A stretch of DNA of 64,000 nt from Chryseobacterium taeanense (lineage in GTDB: Bacteria > Bacteroidota > Bacteroidia > Flavobacteriales > Weeksellaceae): contig NZ_FNDW01000012.1 in NCBI RefSeq assembly GCF_900099685.1, positions 62,001 through 126,000 on the forward strand. The letters are read 5' to 3'. Below the pieces are notes generated by a model. The model had not been told where the DNA came from. It searched no databases and worked only from the letters and a program-made list of their open reading frames with translations. Positions 25,989 to 33,359 of the stretch are shown here, one piece after another. How positions within the stretch are numbered: the stretch's first letter is position 1; the number at the start of each line of letters is the position of its first letter. A program made the translations under genes and the position numbers.

Positions 25989-28136
25989 GTGTTTATAAAT
26001 AAAGAAGATTTAAATGAATTAGAGTTTCCGCAATTGCTCGCGGAAATCTCCCCTTTTGCATACTCTCCTAAAACGAGAGAAAAAATTCTTCAGCTGCGTC
26101 CGATGGAAATTGACGAAGCCGAACTTTCCTTAAAAAAAACTTCAGAATATTTATCGAGTTTTGAAAGTTCGAATGCAATTCCGTTTGATGAATACGAAGA
26201 TATCGAAAGCGAACTGAAACTGATGCTGATCGAAAATTACCGTCTTGAAAACAGCGCTTTCATCAAAATAAAAACCCTCACAGAACAGATTGGAAAGCTT
26301 CAGAAGTTTTTTCCGACGATGCCGGAAACCTTTCCTACGCTGATTCAGGATGTTTCGGTACTTGAATTTAAAAAGGAAATTATTGATAAGGTAGATAAAG
26401 TTTTTAACCGTTTCGGAGAAGTAAAAAGCGAAGCTTCACCGGTTTTAAAAGAGTTGAGAGCGGAAATCCAGATCGCTAAAAAAGCCATTCAGGAAAACTT
26501 TAACCGGGCTTTGTTTAATTACGGTCAGAGTGAATTTTTAGATGATATTCGTGAAACAATTATTGACGACCAAAGAGTTCTAGCGGTAAAATCAGGATTT
26601 AAAAAAAGAGTTCCGGGAAGAGTGCTGGGATTATCCAAAACAGGTTCCATTACTTATATTCAGCCGGATTCTGTGGTGAAGCATTATTTTAAGCTTAAAG
26701 AAAATGAAGAGGAAGAAAAAAAGGAGATTGATAAAATCCTGCGAAAGCTTACTGCAGAACTTGCGGAATTCCAACCTCAGCTGTGGAGATACCAGAAGTA
26801 TATTTTCGATCTTGATTTAACAAGAGCCAAAGCAAAATTTGCGGAACTCATCAACGGAATTTTACCGAAGATCAACCGCCACAAAACGCTAAAATTAAGA
26901 GAAGCCTTTCATCCTTTATTGTTTTTGAGAAATAAAGCGGAGAGTAAAACCATTTTCCCTCAAACGCTCAGCTTAACGGATCACAATAGAATTATCTGTA
27001 TTTCAGGGCCCAATGCCGGAGGAAAATCTATCACTCTAAAAACGGTAGGGTTGCTTCAACTGATGATCCAGAGCGGAATTCTGGTACCGGCTCATCCTAA
27101 ATCCGAAATGTTTTTCTTTGATAAAATCATGACCGATATTGGTGACAATCAATCAATTGAAAATCATCTTTCGACCTATTCATCACGACTGAAGAAAATG
27201 GGCGGAATTATCCGTGAAGCTGATGCCAACACACTTTTGTTGATTGATGAGTTCGGTACAGGTTCAGATCCGGAACTGGGCGGCGCTTTAGCAGAAAGCT
27301 TCCTTGAGTTTTTCTATGATAAAAAAAGCTTTGCGATTATTACCACCCACTATACCAATATCAAACTGGTGGTAGAGCAGCTTCCGAATGCACAAAATGC
27401 GGCGATGCTTTTTAATGAAGAAACGCTTGAGCCGATGTACAAGCTGGAAGTCGGACAGGCAGGAAGTTCATTTACCTTTGAGGTCGCGGAGAAAAATAAG
27501 ATTCCGAGATTTATCATTCATTCTGCCAAGAAAAAAGTAGAACATGATATTGTAAATCTTGATAAAACAATCGTAAAACTTCAACAGGAAAAGTATGAGG
27601 TTGAAAAACTGAAAACTGATCTTGCCGAGAGAAAAGAATCTGTGGAAGATAAACGCGATAATCTGCAAAAACTCAACGATCAGCTTCAGCAAAAACTGTA
27701 TAATTTTCAGAAACTGTATGAAGAAGAACATCGTAAATTACAGTTCGGCAATAAGATTGAAACATTTATCGACAGTTATATAAAAGGAAAGTCAAGGAAA
27801 GATGTGGTAAAAGATTTTGTAAAGATTCTGGAACAGGAGAAATTCAGAAAAATCGGTGCAGATAAAGACGAAAGCAAACGTCTTCAGGTTGTTAAACGAA
27901 AAATAACACAGCAACTGAAGAAAGAGGAAACCATCGAAAAAATCGCTGAAACTAACGAAAAACTGGAAGAAAAACGCAAAACCGACCGCGCATTATGGAT
28001 GAAAGTCGGGCAACGTGTCCGTATCACAGGAAGCACAAGTGTAGGAACGATTGAAAAGATTTCCAGAAATAAGGTGATCGTGAACTACGGAACATTCAAG
28101 ACGACGATTGATGCGGATGAGCTGGAAAGGATTTAA
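25989..28136 (+). CDS. mutS2: MutS2-type ATPase lacking the Smr domain
   Basis: About 715 residues with the MutS2 core: a helical lever/clamp region (residues 1-300), the Walker A loop GPNAGGKSIT, the MutS signature STYSSRLKKMGGI, Walker B LLLIDEFGTGSDP and the TTHY switch. A long coiled coil (about 510-620) is followed by a KOW/Tudor-like end. Canonical MutS2 is near 780 residues with a C-terminal Smr nuclease domain; here the protein stops after GTFKTTIDADELERI, so Smr is absent. The family acts on recombination intermediates and collided ribosomes. The GTG start is chosen because a -7 box covers the earlier TTG. Confidence 0.9.
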   Translation: MFINKEDLNELEFPQLLAEISPFAYSPKTREKILQLRPMEIDEAELSLKKTSEYLSSFESSNAIPFDEYEDIESELKLMLIENYRLENSAFIKIKTLTEQIGKLQKFFPTMPETFPTLIQDVSVLEFKKEIIDKVDKVFNRFGEVKSEASPVLKELRAEIQIAKKAIQENFNRALFNYGQSEFLDDIRETIIDDQRVLAVKSGFKKRVPGRVLGLSKTGSITYIQPDSVVKHYFKLKENEEEEKKEIDKILRKLTAELAEFQPQLWRYQKYIFDLDLTRAKAKFAELINGILPKINRHKTLKLREAFHPLLFLRNKAESKTIFPQTLSLTDHNRIICISGPNAGGKSITLKTVGLLQLMIQSGILVPAHPKSEMFFFDKIMTDIGDNQSIENHLSTYSSRLKKMGGIIREADANTLLLIDEFGTGSDPELGGALAESFLEFFYDKKSFAIITTHYTNIKLVVEQLPNAQNAAMLFNEETLEPMYKLEVGQAGSSFTFEVAEKNKIPRFIIHSAKKKVEHDIVNLDKTIVKLQQEKYEVEKLKTDLAERKESVEDKRDNLQKLNDQLQQKLYNFQKLYEEEHRKLQFGNKIETFIDSYIKGKSRKDVVKDFVKILEQEKFRKIGADKDESKRLQVVKRKITQQLKKEETIEKIAETNEKLEEKRKTDRALWMKVGQRVRITGSTSVGTIEKISRNKVIVNYGTFKTTIDADELERI

Positions 28137-28145
28137 TTTTTAACT

Positions 28146-28633
28146 ATGACTATAAAAACGCAAATTACACTTAGGGATTTTTTAATATTTCACCTAAAAA
28201 GTTCTTTATTAAGACTTATCGCCTTTCCATTAATTCTTTTGGTATTTTTTATAATAAAGGAATCAGTGGACGACAGTACGGAAAGGGATATTTTAAAATC
28301 AGCTTCGATGTGGTTTGCTATTTTGCTTTTGTTTCTATTGATCCGGTCTTTTTTCAGTGTAAGGTCTACTTTTAACTCGAATAAGAATATCCAGGAAAGT
28401 ATTATTTATACTTTTACAGAAGAAAAGCACATGTTCAGGGAGAAACTTTCAAAGGAGATTTTACATGGAACTCCGTTTATAAAGTAAAGGAGAATAAGGA
28501 ATGGTTCCTGATCTACCAAAATGCACAGGTTATGAATATGGTTCCTAAAAAGTTCTTTACAAGAGATCAGATTTTGGAGCTCAGAAAAATCATTAAGCAT
28601 AATCATGTGAAATCAAAACTCAGGAATGATTAA
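28146..28633 (+). pseudogene. Frameshifted YcxB-like membrane protein
   Basis: The first frame (to 28487) encodes two membrane segments and then FTEEKHMFREKLSKEI before an early stop. The next frame carries on with a sensible sequence: GETFKGDFTWNSVYKVKENK, then EWFLIYQNAQVMNMVPKKFF, ending at the TAA at 28631-28633. One missing G in the run near 28438-28441 would restore MFRGETFKGDFTW, the usual YcxB-type pattern. So this is either a recently broken gene or a one-base sequence error. It lies 10 bases after mutS2. Confidence 0.7.
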
Positions 28634-28700
28634 TTCAATTTTAAACCATAGCAAAGGGTGTCTTCTGTCACTCTTTATTTTTCTTTCTTACATTTGAAGC

Positions 28701-28979
28701 ATGACCAAAAACTTTAAAATTCTTTGGATTTTTTATTTGAAACTTCTGATACCTGCTGTTTCATTTTCTTTATTAATGGATTCATTATTTGGATTTACGG
28801 CCAATGGTTTTGGATTGTGCTTTTTAATATTTTTGCCCTCATTTCATTTTTTAATTTATGAATTAAGATTAAAAGATGAATATTATTTTTACTCCAATTT
28901 TGGTTTTTCAAGGGTATTTCTTTGGGTCACAACTATTTCATTAAGCATTTTCGTAAACATTCTTACAAAGTTTTTATGA
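28701..28979 (+). CDS. Small membrane protein coupled to an ABC ATPase
   Basis: The 92-residue protein has three hydrophobic segments (about 9-27, 34-52, 68-90). No family is recognised. Its stop codon overlaps the start of the ABC ATPase gene by 4 bases (ATGA), so the two are made together. It may be a minimal membrane partner, though it is far smaller than a normal permease. Confidence 0.65.
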   Translation: MTKNFKILWIFYLKLLIPAVSFSLLMDSLFGFTANGFGLCFLIFLPSFHFLIYELRLKDEYYFYSNFGFSRVFLWVTTISLSIFVNILTKFL

Positions 28980-29638
28980 GTATACTACATATTGACAGTG
29001 TGACAAAGTCTTTTGCTGATAAAAAAATTTTAAGGGACGTCTATATCGGCTGTAAAACAGGACAAATTATTGGGTTATTGGGCAGAAACGGAACAGGAAA
29101 ATCAACTTTGCTGAAGATTATTTCCGGAACATTAAAGGGCGATACAGAATTCATTAGGGTTGACGATAAAATTCTGCAAAACCAATTCGACAGAAAAAGA
29201 AGAATCGCTTATTTGCCTCAATGTTTTTTTCTTCCTAAGGATGTGAAGATTAAAAATCTGATCCCACTTTTTTGTGATAAGAAAAATTCCGAAAAGCTTT
29301 TTGAGTCAGACCTTATCAAGCCTTTTCTGATTGAAACTTGCAGAAATCTTTCTGGTGGGGAAAGAAAAATTGTTGAAGCTTTGTTAATTATTCATTCCTA
29401 TTCAAAGTTTATTTTGCTGGATGAGCCTTTTAACGGGCTTTCTCCCAAACTCATAACCGAAATGCAAAAAATCATCAAAGAGCAGTCTAAACAAAAAGGC
29501 TTTATTATTTCGGATCATCAATATATGGAAGTTTCGGATATTTCAGATGAAATTTATTTTCTTTCCAATGCACATTTAAAGCAAATTAAAGATTTAAGAG
29601 AATTGCAACAACATTATTATCTTCCGAAAAATATTTAA
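28976..29638 (+). CDS. ABC transporter ATP-binding protein
   Basis: About 220 residues starting at MSILHIDSVTKSF, the usual start for an ABC ATPase; a longer frame to 28922 overlaps the upstream gene and adds unrelated residues. Walker A is GRNGTGKST, the signature is LSGGERK, Walker B is FILLDEP, and the switch His lies in SDHQYME. It resembles ATPases of efflux or antibiotic-export units. The only nearby partner is the 92-residue membrane protein. Confidence 0.85.
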   Translation: MSILHIDSVTKSFADKKILRDVYIGCKTGQIIGLLGRNGTGKSTLLKIISGTLKGDTEFIRVDDKILQNQFDRKRRIAYLPQCFFLPKDVKIKNLIPLFCDKKNSEKLFESDLIKPFLIETCRNLSGGERKIVEALLIIHSYSKFILLDEPFNGLSPKLITEMQKIIKEQSKQKGFIISDHQYMEVSDISDEIYFLSNAHLKQIKDLRELQQHYYLPKNI

Positions 29639-29642
29639 TTAA

Positions 29643-29650
29643 TATATTTG
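29643..29650 (+). promoter_or_regulatory. -7 box upstream of secreted protein gene
   Basis: TATATTTG matches TAnnTTTG and covers an apparent TTG start at 29648, arguing that translation begins at the ATG at 29669 or 29672. No -33 TTG was found at a proper distance. Confidence 0.4.
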
Positions 29651-29668
29651 AACTGTCAAAAAAATTTC

Positions 29669-30469
29669 ATGATGATTTCCGTAAAAAAAACGTTTTATTT
29701 ATCAGTATTCAGTTTTCTTTTTATGGCTTTTGCCAAAGGACAGAATAAAGTTCCTTTCGGTGTTGTAAAAGCTGAGGATGGATACGCCATGGTGCGTGTG
29801 CATAAAGATGACTACCGAAAAATTATTGATAAAATCCGTATGAAAGCGGGCGATGTTTTTATTTACGTAAAGCCTGCTCCCGGCGAAACGGAATGGATCT
29901 GGATTAAATATCCTGAAAAAGATGACACTGATAAACCTTTCGTAAGATACGACAGCATCACCAAAGAAGGAATGGTGAATAAAGATCGAGTAGTTTTCGT
30001 AGATAAATTGCCGCAGTTTACGCCTTCAAAGTCGAAAAACGGAAGATCCCTGATTTTCACTGACAATACCAACCCTAAAATTCCGGGAAATCAAAGAACG
30101 AAAGTCATCATTGACGTGTACCCTTCTTACGCAAAACTTAAGAAACAAGAAAAAGATGCTGACGGAAATATCATTAAAGTTGATAAAGTAAAAGCCTGGG
30201 GTGTCGGCAAAGAAATCCCTGAAGGAATGACAGAAATAAAATCGGTAAGAGTTCAGCAGCCCGGAAGAGGTTCTGTCTTTGTAAGGGATGCTATCAAAAA
30301 TATGTTTCAGCCGACGATGGATTTCAATAATGTCGGTGTAACGGCAATCGATAACGATCATATTTTTCTTTATATGATTAACGGTTCCGGTGAAAACAGA
30401 TATACCACGATCTGGACGATCAAACAGGGAAAAGTTCAAAGCCAGATCATCTATAAAAACCCAGAATAA
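29669..30469 (+). CDS. Hypothetical secreted protein
   Basis: About 266 residues, with a signal peptide (VKKTFYLSVFSFLFMAFAKGQ). The mature part is mixed alpha/beta with repeated basic/aromatic stretches (EWIWIKYPEKD, VIIDVYPSYAKLKK). I do not recognise the family. The start is placed downstream of a -7 box. A cobalamin riboswitch begins about 60 bases after its stop. Confidence 0.7.
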   Translation: MMISVKKTFYLSVFSFLFMAFAKGQNKVPFGVVKAEDGYAMVRVHKDDYRKIIDKIRMKAGDVFIYVKPAPGETEWIWIKYPEKDDTDKPFVRYDSITKEGMVNKDRVVFVDKLPQFTPSKSKNGRSLIFTDNTNPKIPGNQRTKVIIDVYPSYAKLKKQEKDADGNIIKVDKVKAWGVGKEIPEGMTEIKSVRVQQPGRGSVFVRDAIKNMFQPTMDFNNVGVTAIDNDHIFLYMINGSGENRYTTIWTIKQGKVQSQIIYKNPE

Positions 30470-30529
30470 TTCACCAATAATCATTACTTTTGCTGCCGGA
30501 AAGATTTTGCTTTGGCGCATTGCCTTATG

Positions 30530-30700
30530 CTCAAGCTTTCCAGGAAATTGGTTTTGCTTAACCGCAGATTAAAAGGGAATCGTGTGAAAATCTCGAACTG
30601 TCGCGCAACTGTAAGTAACTGAAGTCTTTATTAAAAATCCACTGTGCCATGTCATGGGAAGGAAATAAAGATGTTACGAGTCAGGAGACCTGCCTTTTTC
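30530..30700 (+). ncRNA. Cobalamin riboswitch
   Basis: The hallmark pieces occur in order: AAAGGGAATC-type segment near 30571, CGCGCAACTGTAAGT near 30602, CCACTGTGCCATG near 30639 with GGGAAGG, and the B12 box AGTCAGGAGACCTGCC at 30679-30694. This is the adenosylcobalamin-type riboswitch usually found ahead of btuB or cobalamin-synthesis genes. Here the first gene downstream is an acyl-CoA thioesterase. The 5' boundary is approximate. Confidence 0.9.
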
Positions 30701-30751
30701 TTCAATACAAAAAACTTTCGCGATTTGAAGTTTGTTGATCTGATAGATTTT

Positions 30752-30784
30752 CAGAGATTTACGTCTCTGTTATTTTCTGTTGTT
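30752..30784 (+). terminator. Possible riboswitch expression-platform hairpin
   Basis: CAGAGA, a 6-nt loop and TCTCTG followed by a T-rich stretch lies 57 bases after the B12 box and 39 bases before the thioesterase start. It is a short (6-bp) hairpin, so its role as a ligand-controlled terminator is only a suggestion. Confidence 0.4.
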
Positions 30785-30822
30785 CTAAAACATTTCATTT
30801 CGCTTTAATTTAATAATGAAAT

Positions 30823-31206
30823 ATGACTACAGAAGAAAGAATTGCAGCATCGGAAACCAGAATCTTTAAAGCCGTTTTCCCCAATACTACCAACCATTAC
30901 GATACACTTTTCGGAGGTACCGCCATGCAACTGATGGATGAGGTTGCTTTTATTGCCGCCACAAGATTTGCAAGAAAACGCGTTGTAACCGTAAGCAGCG
31001 ATAAGATAGATTTTAAAAGATCCATCCCTGCCGGAACGATTGTGGAACTGATTGGAAAGGTCGTTCATGTTGGAAATACAAGTATGAAAGTAAACGTAGA
31101 AATCTATACTGAACAAATGTATTCGTATGAAAGGGAAAGAGCGATCGTGGGAGATTTCACTTTTGTAGCGATTGATGAATTTAAGAAACCAATTCAGATA
31201 CTATAA
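30823..31206 (+). CDS. Acyl-CoA thioesterase, YciA-like hotdog fold
   Basis: The 127-residue protein has the hotdog-fold signature TNHYDTLFGGTAMQLMDEVAFIAATRFA, with the Asn/Asp and Gly-Gly of YciA-type acyl-CoA hydrolases, and VVTVSSDKIDFKRSIPAGT. It hydrolyses acyl-CoA esters to free acid and CoA; chain preference is unknown. Its leader RNA contains a cobalamin riboswitch, which is unusual for this family. Start is the ATG at 30823; an ATG at 30816 is out of frame. Confidence 0.9.
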   Translation: MTTEERIAASETRIFKAVFPNTTNHYDTLFGGTAMQLMDEVAFIAATRFARKRVVTVSSDKIDFKRSIPAGTIVELIGKVVHVGNTSMKVNVEIYTEQMYSYERERAIVGDFTFVAIDEFKKPIQIL

Positions 31207-31210
31207 AGAG

Positions 31211-31247
31211 GTTTCGGCGGCCTTTGGCCGCCGAAACTAATATTTTT
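31211..31247 (+). terminator. Strong GC-rich terminator
   Basis: A perfect 12-bp stem (GTTTCGGCGGCC / GGCCGCCGAAAC) with a 3-nt loop is followed by TAATATTTTT. It ends the thioesterase transcript and may also serve the convergent HD gene. Confidence 0.88.
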
Positions 31248-31403
31248 ATATCTTCCACTAATTGCAAGGATTTCCACAGTTGATTTTATAGATTTCCTAT
31301 TTTTTCTTTAAAGATCAAAAGCAATCTGTGAAATGTGCGGTCATTTTATTTTAGTATAGAGAATTCTACCAAAAAATAAAGCTTAAATCAATCTGATTAA
31401 AAT

Positions 31404-31994
31404 TTACTTCAACACCTTTTCAGTCTCCAGATTTTTAACAAGTAGAAGTTGAAAAGCCTCTCCCATTTCATCCGAAGCTCTTACAATAGCATTTTCCAGC
31501 ATATTTCTGATTTGTTTTTCTGTAACTCCGGCTTCCGTCCAGCTTTTTCCTGAAGTATGAGAATTTAAAATAAAAGGCATGATACGATCAATAGCGCAGG
31601 CAAAAATAGCATCTGGCGTTTGTTCTTCCTCAAATTCCAGCCAGAGATTAAAAAATTCAGATCTTAAAGGTTCATCTAAAATCCCAAATATCTTTTGAGC
31701 AGAAACTTTTTCTCTTTCAAATTTTCCAACCATTGCGGCTTCATCAAATAAAAAGGTGTCTCCCGCTTCGATTTCTACCAGATCATGAATCGAAAGAATT
31801 CTGATCACTCTCAGCAAATCAATATCTGCTCTGTTTTTAGCATACGGAAAAAGGATCTGGGCAAGAATGATAATCTGCCAAGAATGTTCCGCAGTATTCT
31901 CCCTTCTGGAATCATCAGCATTAAAGTTTCTTCTCTGTACATTTTTCAGGGCATCTACGGCCAGAATAAAATCGATTTCTTTTTGAATCTTCAT
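31404..31994 (-). CDS. HD-domain hydrolase (YfbR/HDDC2-like)
   Basis: The 196-residue protein shows HD-domain metal ligands: His in RENTAEHSWQ near residue 37, the HD pair in SIHDLVEIEAGD near residue 70, and a later Asp in CAIDRIMPFI. This layout is that of YfbR/HDDC2-type 5'-deoxynucleotidases. The substrate is inferred only from the family. It follows the next gene upstream by 2 bases (same strand), so the pair is cotranscribed. Confidence 0.85.
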   Translation of the reverse strand: MKIQKEIDFILAVDALKNVQRRNFNADDSRRENTAEHSWQIIILAQILFPYAKNRADIDLLRVIRILSIHDLVEIEAGDTFLFDEAAMVGKFEREKVSAQKIFGILDEPLRSEFFNLWLEFEEEQTPDAIFACAIDRIMPFILNSHTSGKSWTEAGVTEKQIRNMLENAIVRASDEMGEAFQLLLVKNLETEKVLK

Positions 31995-31996
31995 TA

Positions 31997-32686
31997 CTAA
32001 TTTTCTTTATAATATTCGTTGATTGGATACGTTTTTACATTCGTAATCCATTTATCATTAATAAATTCTCTCTTTGTAACCTTTACTTTTTCACCGCCGG
32101 TTGCATCTTCTTCGAGTTCATATACTTTAAATAAACCTCTTTGCGGAAGCACAGAATATTCCGTGGTGAGATGCCAGCAACATCCTGATTTTGAATAGGT
32201 AATCAATCTTTTTCGCTCAGAATCCGTATTAAACATCCCTAAATTATCATGAGCCAAGCCCGTTAATTCCTCACTTAAAACAAACTGTTTTTTAGTAATA
32301 TTAAATACGTAAACATCGTAAGAAGGACCTCCGTAGCCACTTTCATTTCCATTTCTGATGGCGAGATCTTCCGTTCCGTCGAAATTAAAATCATCAAATA
32401 TCAACGGACTTTGTTCATTATATAACTGGATGATATTGACTGTCGGCTTTTGGTTTTCATTCAAATAAAAATTCAGATCATCCGATTTAAGCGTTTGAAA
32501 CAATTTTGATGTTTTCTTGTCATACAAATCTATTGTTGCCTTTCCCTGACACTCTTCTTTATCACAAGTTTCAACATTTATTTTTACTTCATATTTGTCT
32601 GAGCCGTCATTGATCTGAAATTGATGCTGAGCCGAAATATAAATTCCCGAAAGCAGAAATAATGATAAAAATTTTGAATATATCAT
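31997..32686 (-). CDS. Secreted XAC2610-like protein
   Basis: The 229-residue protein has a signal peptide (FLSLFLLSGIYISAQ) and resembles XAC2610-type proteins: SPLIFDDFNFDGTEDLAIRNGNESGYGGPSYDVYVF near the middle (an FG-GAP-like Asp/Gly calcium-binding pattern), then SKSGCCWHLTTEYSV. The family is uncharacterised. A -7 box (TACTTTTG, minus strand, 32724-32717) lies about 30 bases upstream. It leads a two-gene unit with the HD hydrolase. Confidence 0.75.
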   Translation of the reverse strand: MIYSKFLSLFLLSGIYISAQHQFQINDGSDKYEVKINVETCDKEECQGKATIDLYDKKTSKLFQTLKSDDLNFYLNENQKPTVNIIQLYNEQSPLIFDDFNFDGTEDLAIRNGNESGYGGPSYDVYVFNITKKQFVLSEELTGLAHDNLGMFNTDSERKRLITYSKSGCCWHLTTEYSVLPQRGLFKVYELEEDATGGEKVKVTKREFINDKWITNVKTYPINEYYKEN

Positions 32687-32904
32687 ATGTGTTATTTTTA
32701 GCTTTTAAATTTAATACAAAAGTAAAGGTTTTAGGTTAATACTTCTCATTATATCTTGTTTACCAAAAATAAAATCGAATGAATTTTCAAGAAATATGTC
32801 TTTATTTAAGTCAGGACTAAAAATAAAAATCATGAGTATTAAAAATAATTAAACTGATTATCAATTACTTAAACAAATTAACGAAATATTTTCACTACTT
32901 TGTA
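32687..32904. other. Divergent intergenic region
   Basis: This is the left part of a 331-base gene-free stretch between the XAC2610-like and padR genes. It holds the minus-strand -7 box at 32717-32724 and otherwise no reading frame or hairpin that I can support. The right part carries the padR promoter and operator-like repeat. Confidence 0.55.
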
Positions 32905-32936
32905 TTGCATAATACCATTTTAATTACATATCTTTG
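32905..32936 (+). promoter_or_regulatory. padR promoter
   Basis: TTG at 32905-32907, a 21-base spacer and TATCTTTG at 32929-32936 fit the Bacteroidota promoter. The transcript would start near 32939, giving a leader of about 79 bases. Confidence 0.6.
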
Positions 32937-32944
32937 TAATGTAA
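32924..32944 (+). promoter_or_regulatory. Operator-like inverted repeat over the padR -7 box
   Basis: TTACAT, 9 bases, ATGTAA form a perfect inverted repeat that encloses the whole -7 box and the expected transcription start. ATGT/ACAT half sites about 8-10 bases apart are typical of PadR operators, so autorepression by the adjacent regulator is likely but untested. Confidence 0.5.
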
Positions 32945-33017
32945 AATCGAAATAGGTTCATCTAGCTAGGTTCCGGATTTCGAAATTAATATAACTAATT
33001 AACAAAACTTATTAAAG

Positions 33018-33347
33018 ATGAATACTGAAAATACCAAAGCGCAAATGCGAAAAGGGATTCTGGAATTCTGTATTTTAAGTCTCATCAATCATCGTGAAAT
33101 GTATGTTTCCGATTTAATCGATGAACTGAAAAAAGGAAAACTGGATGTAGTGGAAGGAACACTCTACCCTCTTTTAACAAGATTAAAAAACGGCGAGTTT
33201 CTTTCGTACCGATGGGAAGAATCTACAGGAGGACCTCCCAGAAAGTACTACCAGATCACTGAAAAAGGTAAACTGTTTTTAGACGAACTTCAGAATACCT
33301 GGAACGAATTAACAAATTCAGTCAACCAAATCACTCAAAAATCTTAA
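33018..33347 (+). CDS. PadR-family transcriptional regulator
   Basis: The 109-residue winged-helix protein has the PadR core: MRKGILEFCILSLI near residue 10, YVSDLIDELKKGKLDVVEGTLYPLLTRLKNGEFL (recognition helix region), and GGPPRKYYQITEKGKLFLDEL (wing). It is the short PadR_s1 type. It sits 12 bases before a PspC-domain gene, an arrangement in which the regulator controls the envelope-stress protein downstream; an inverted repeat at its own promoter suggests autoregulation. Confidence 0.93.
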   Translation: MNTENTKAQMRKGILEFCILSLINHREMYVSDLIDELKKGKLDVVEGTLYPLLTRLKNGEFLSYRWEESTGGPPRKYYQITEKGKLFLDELQNTWNELTNSVNQITQKS

Positions 33348-33359
33348 AAAAACAAAGCT

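Noticed and set aside
30816..30867. Earlier ATG at 30816 after the riboswitch as a relic start of a lost gene
   Set aside because: The frame is out of phase with the thioesterase and stops after 17 codons with no resemblance to btuB.
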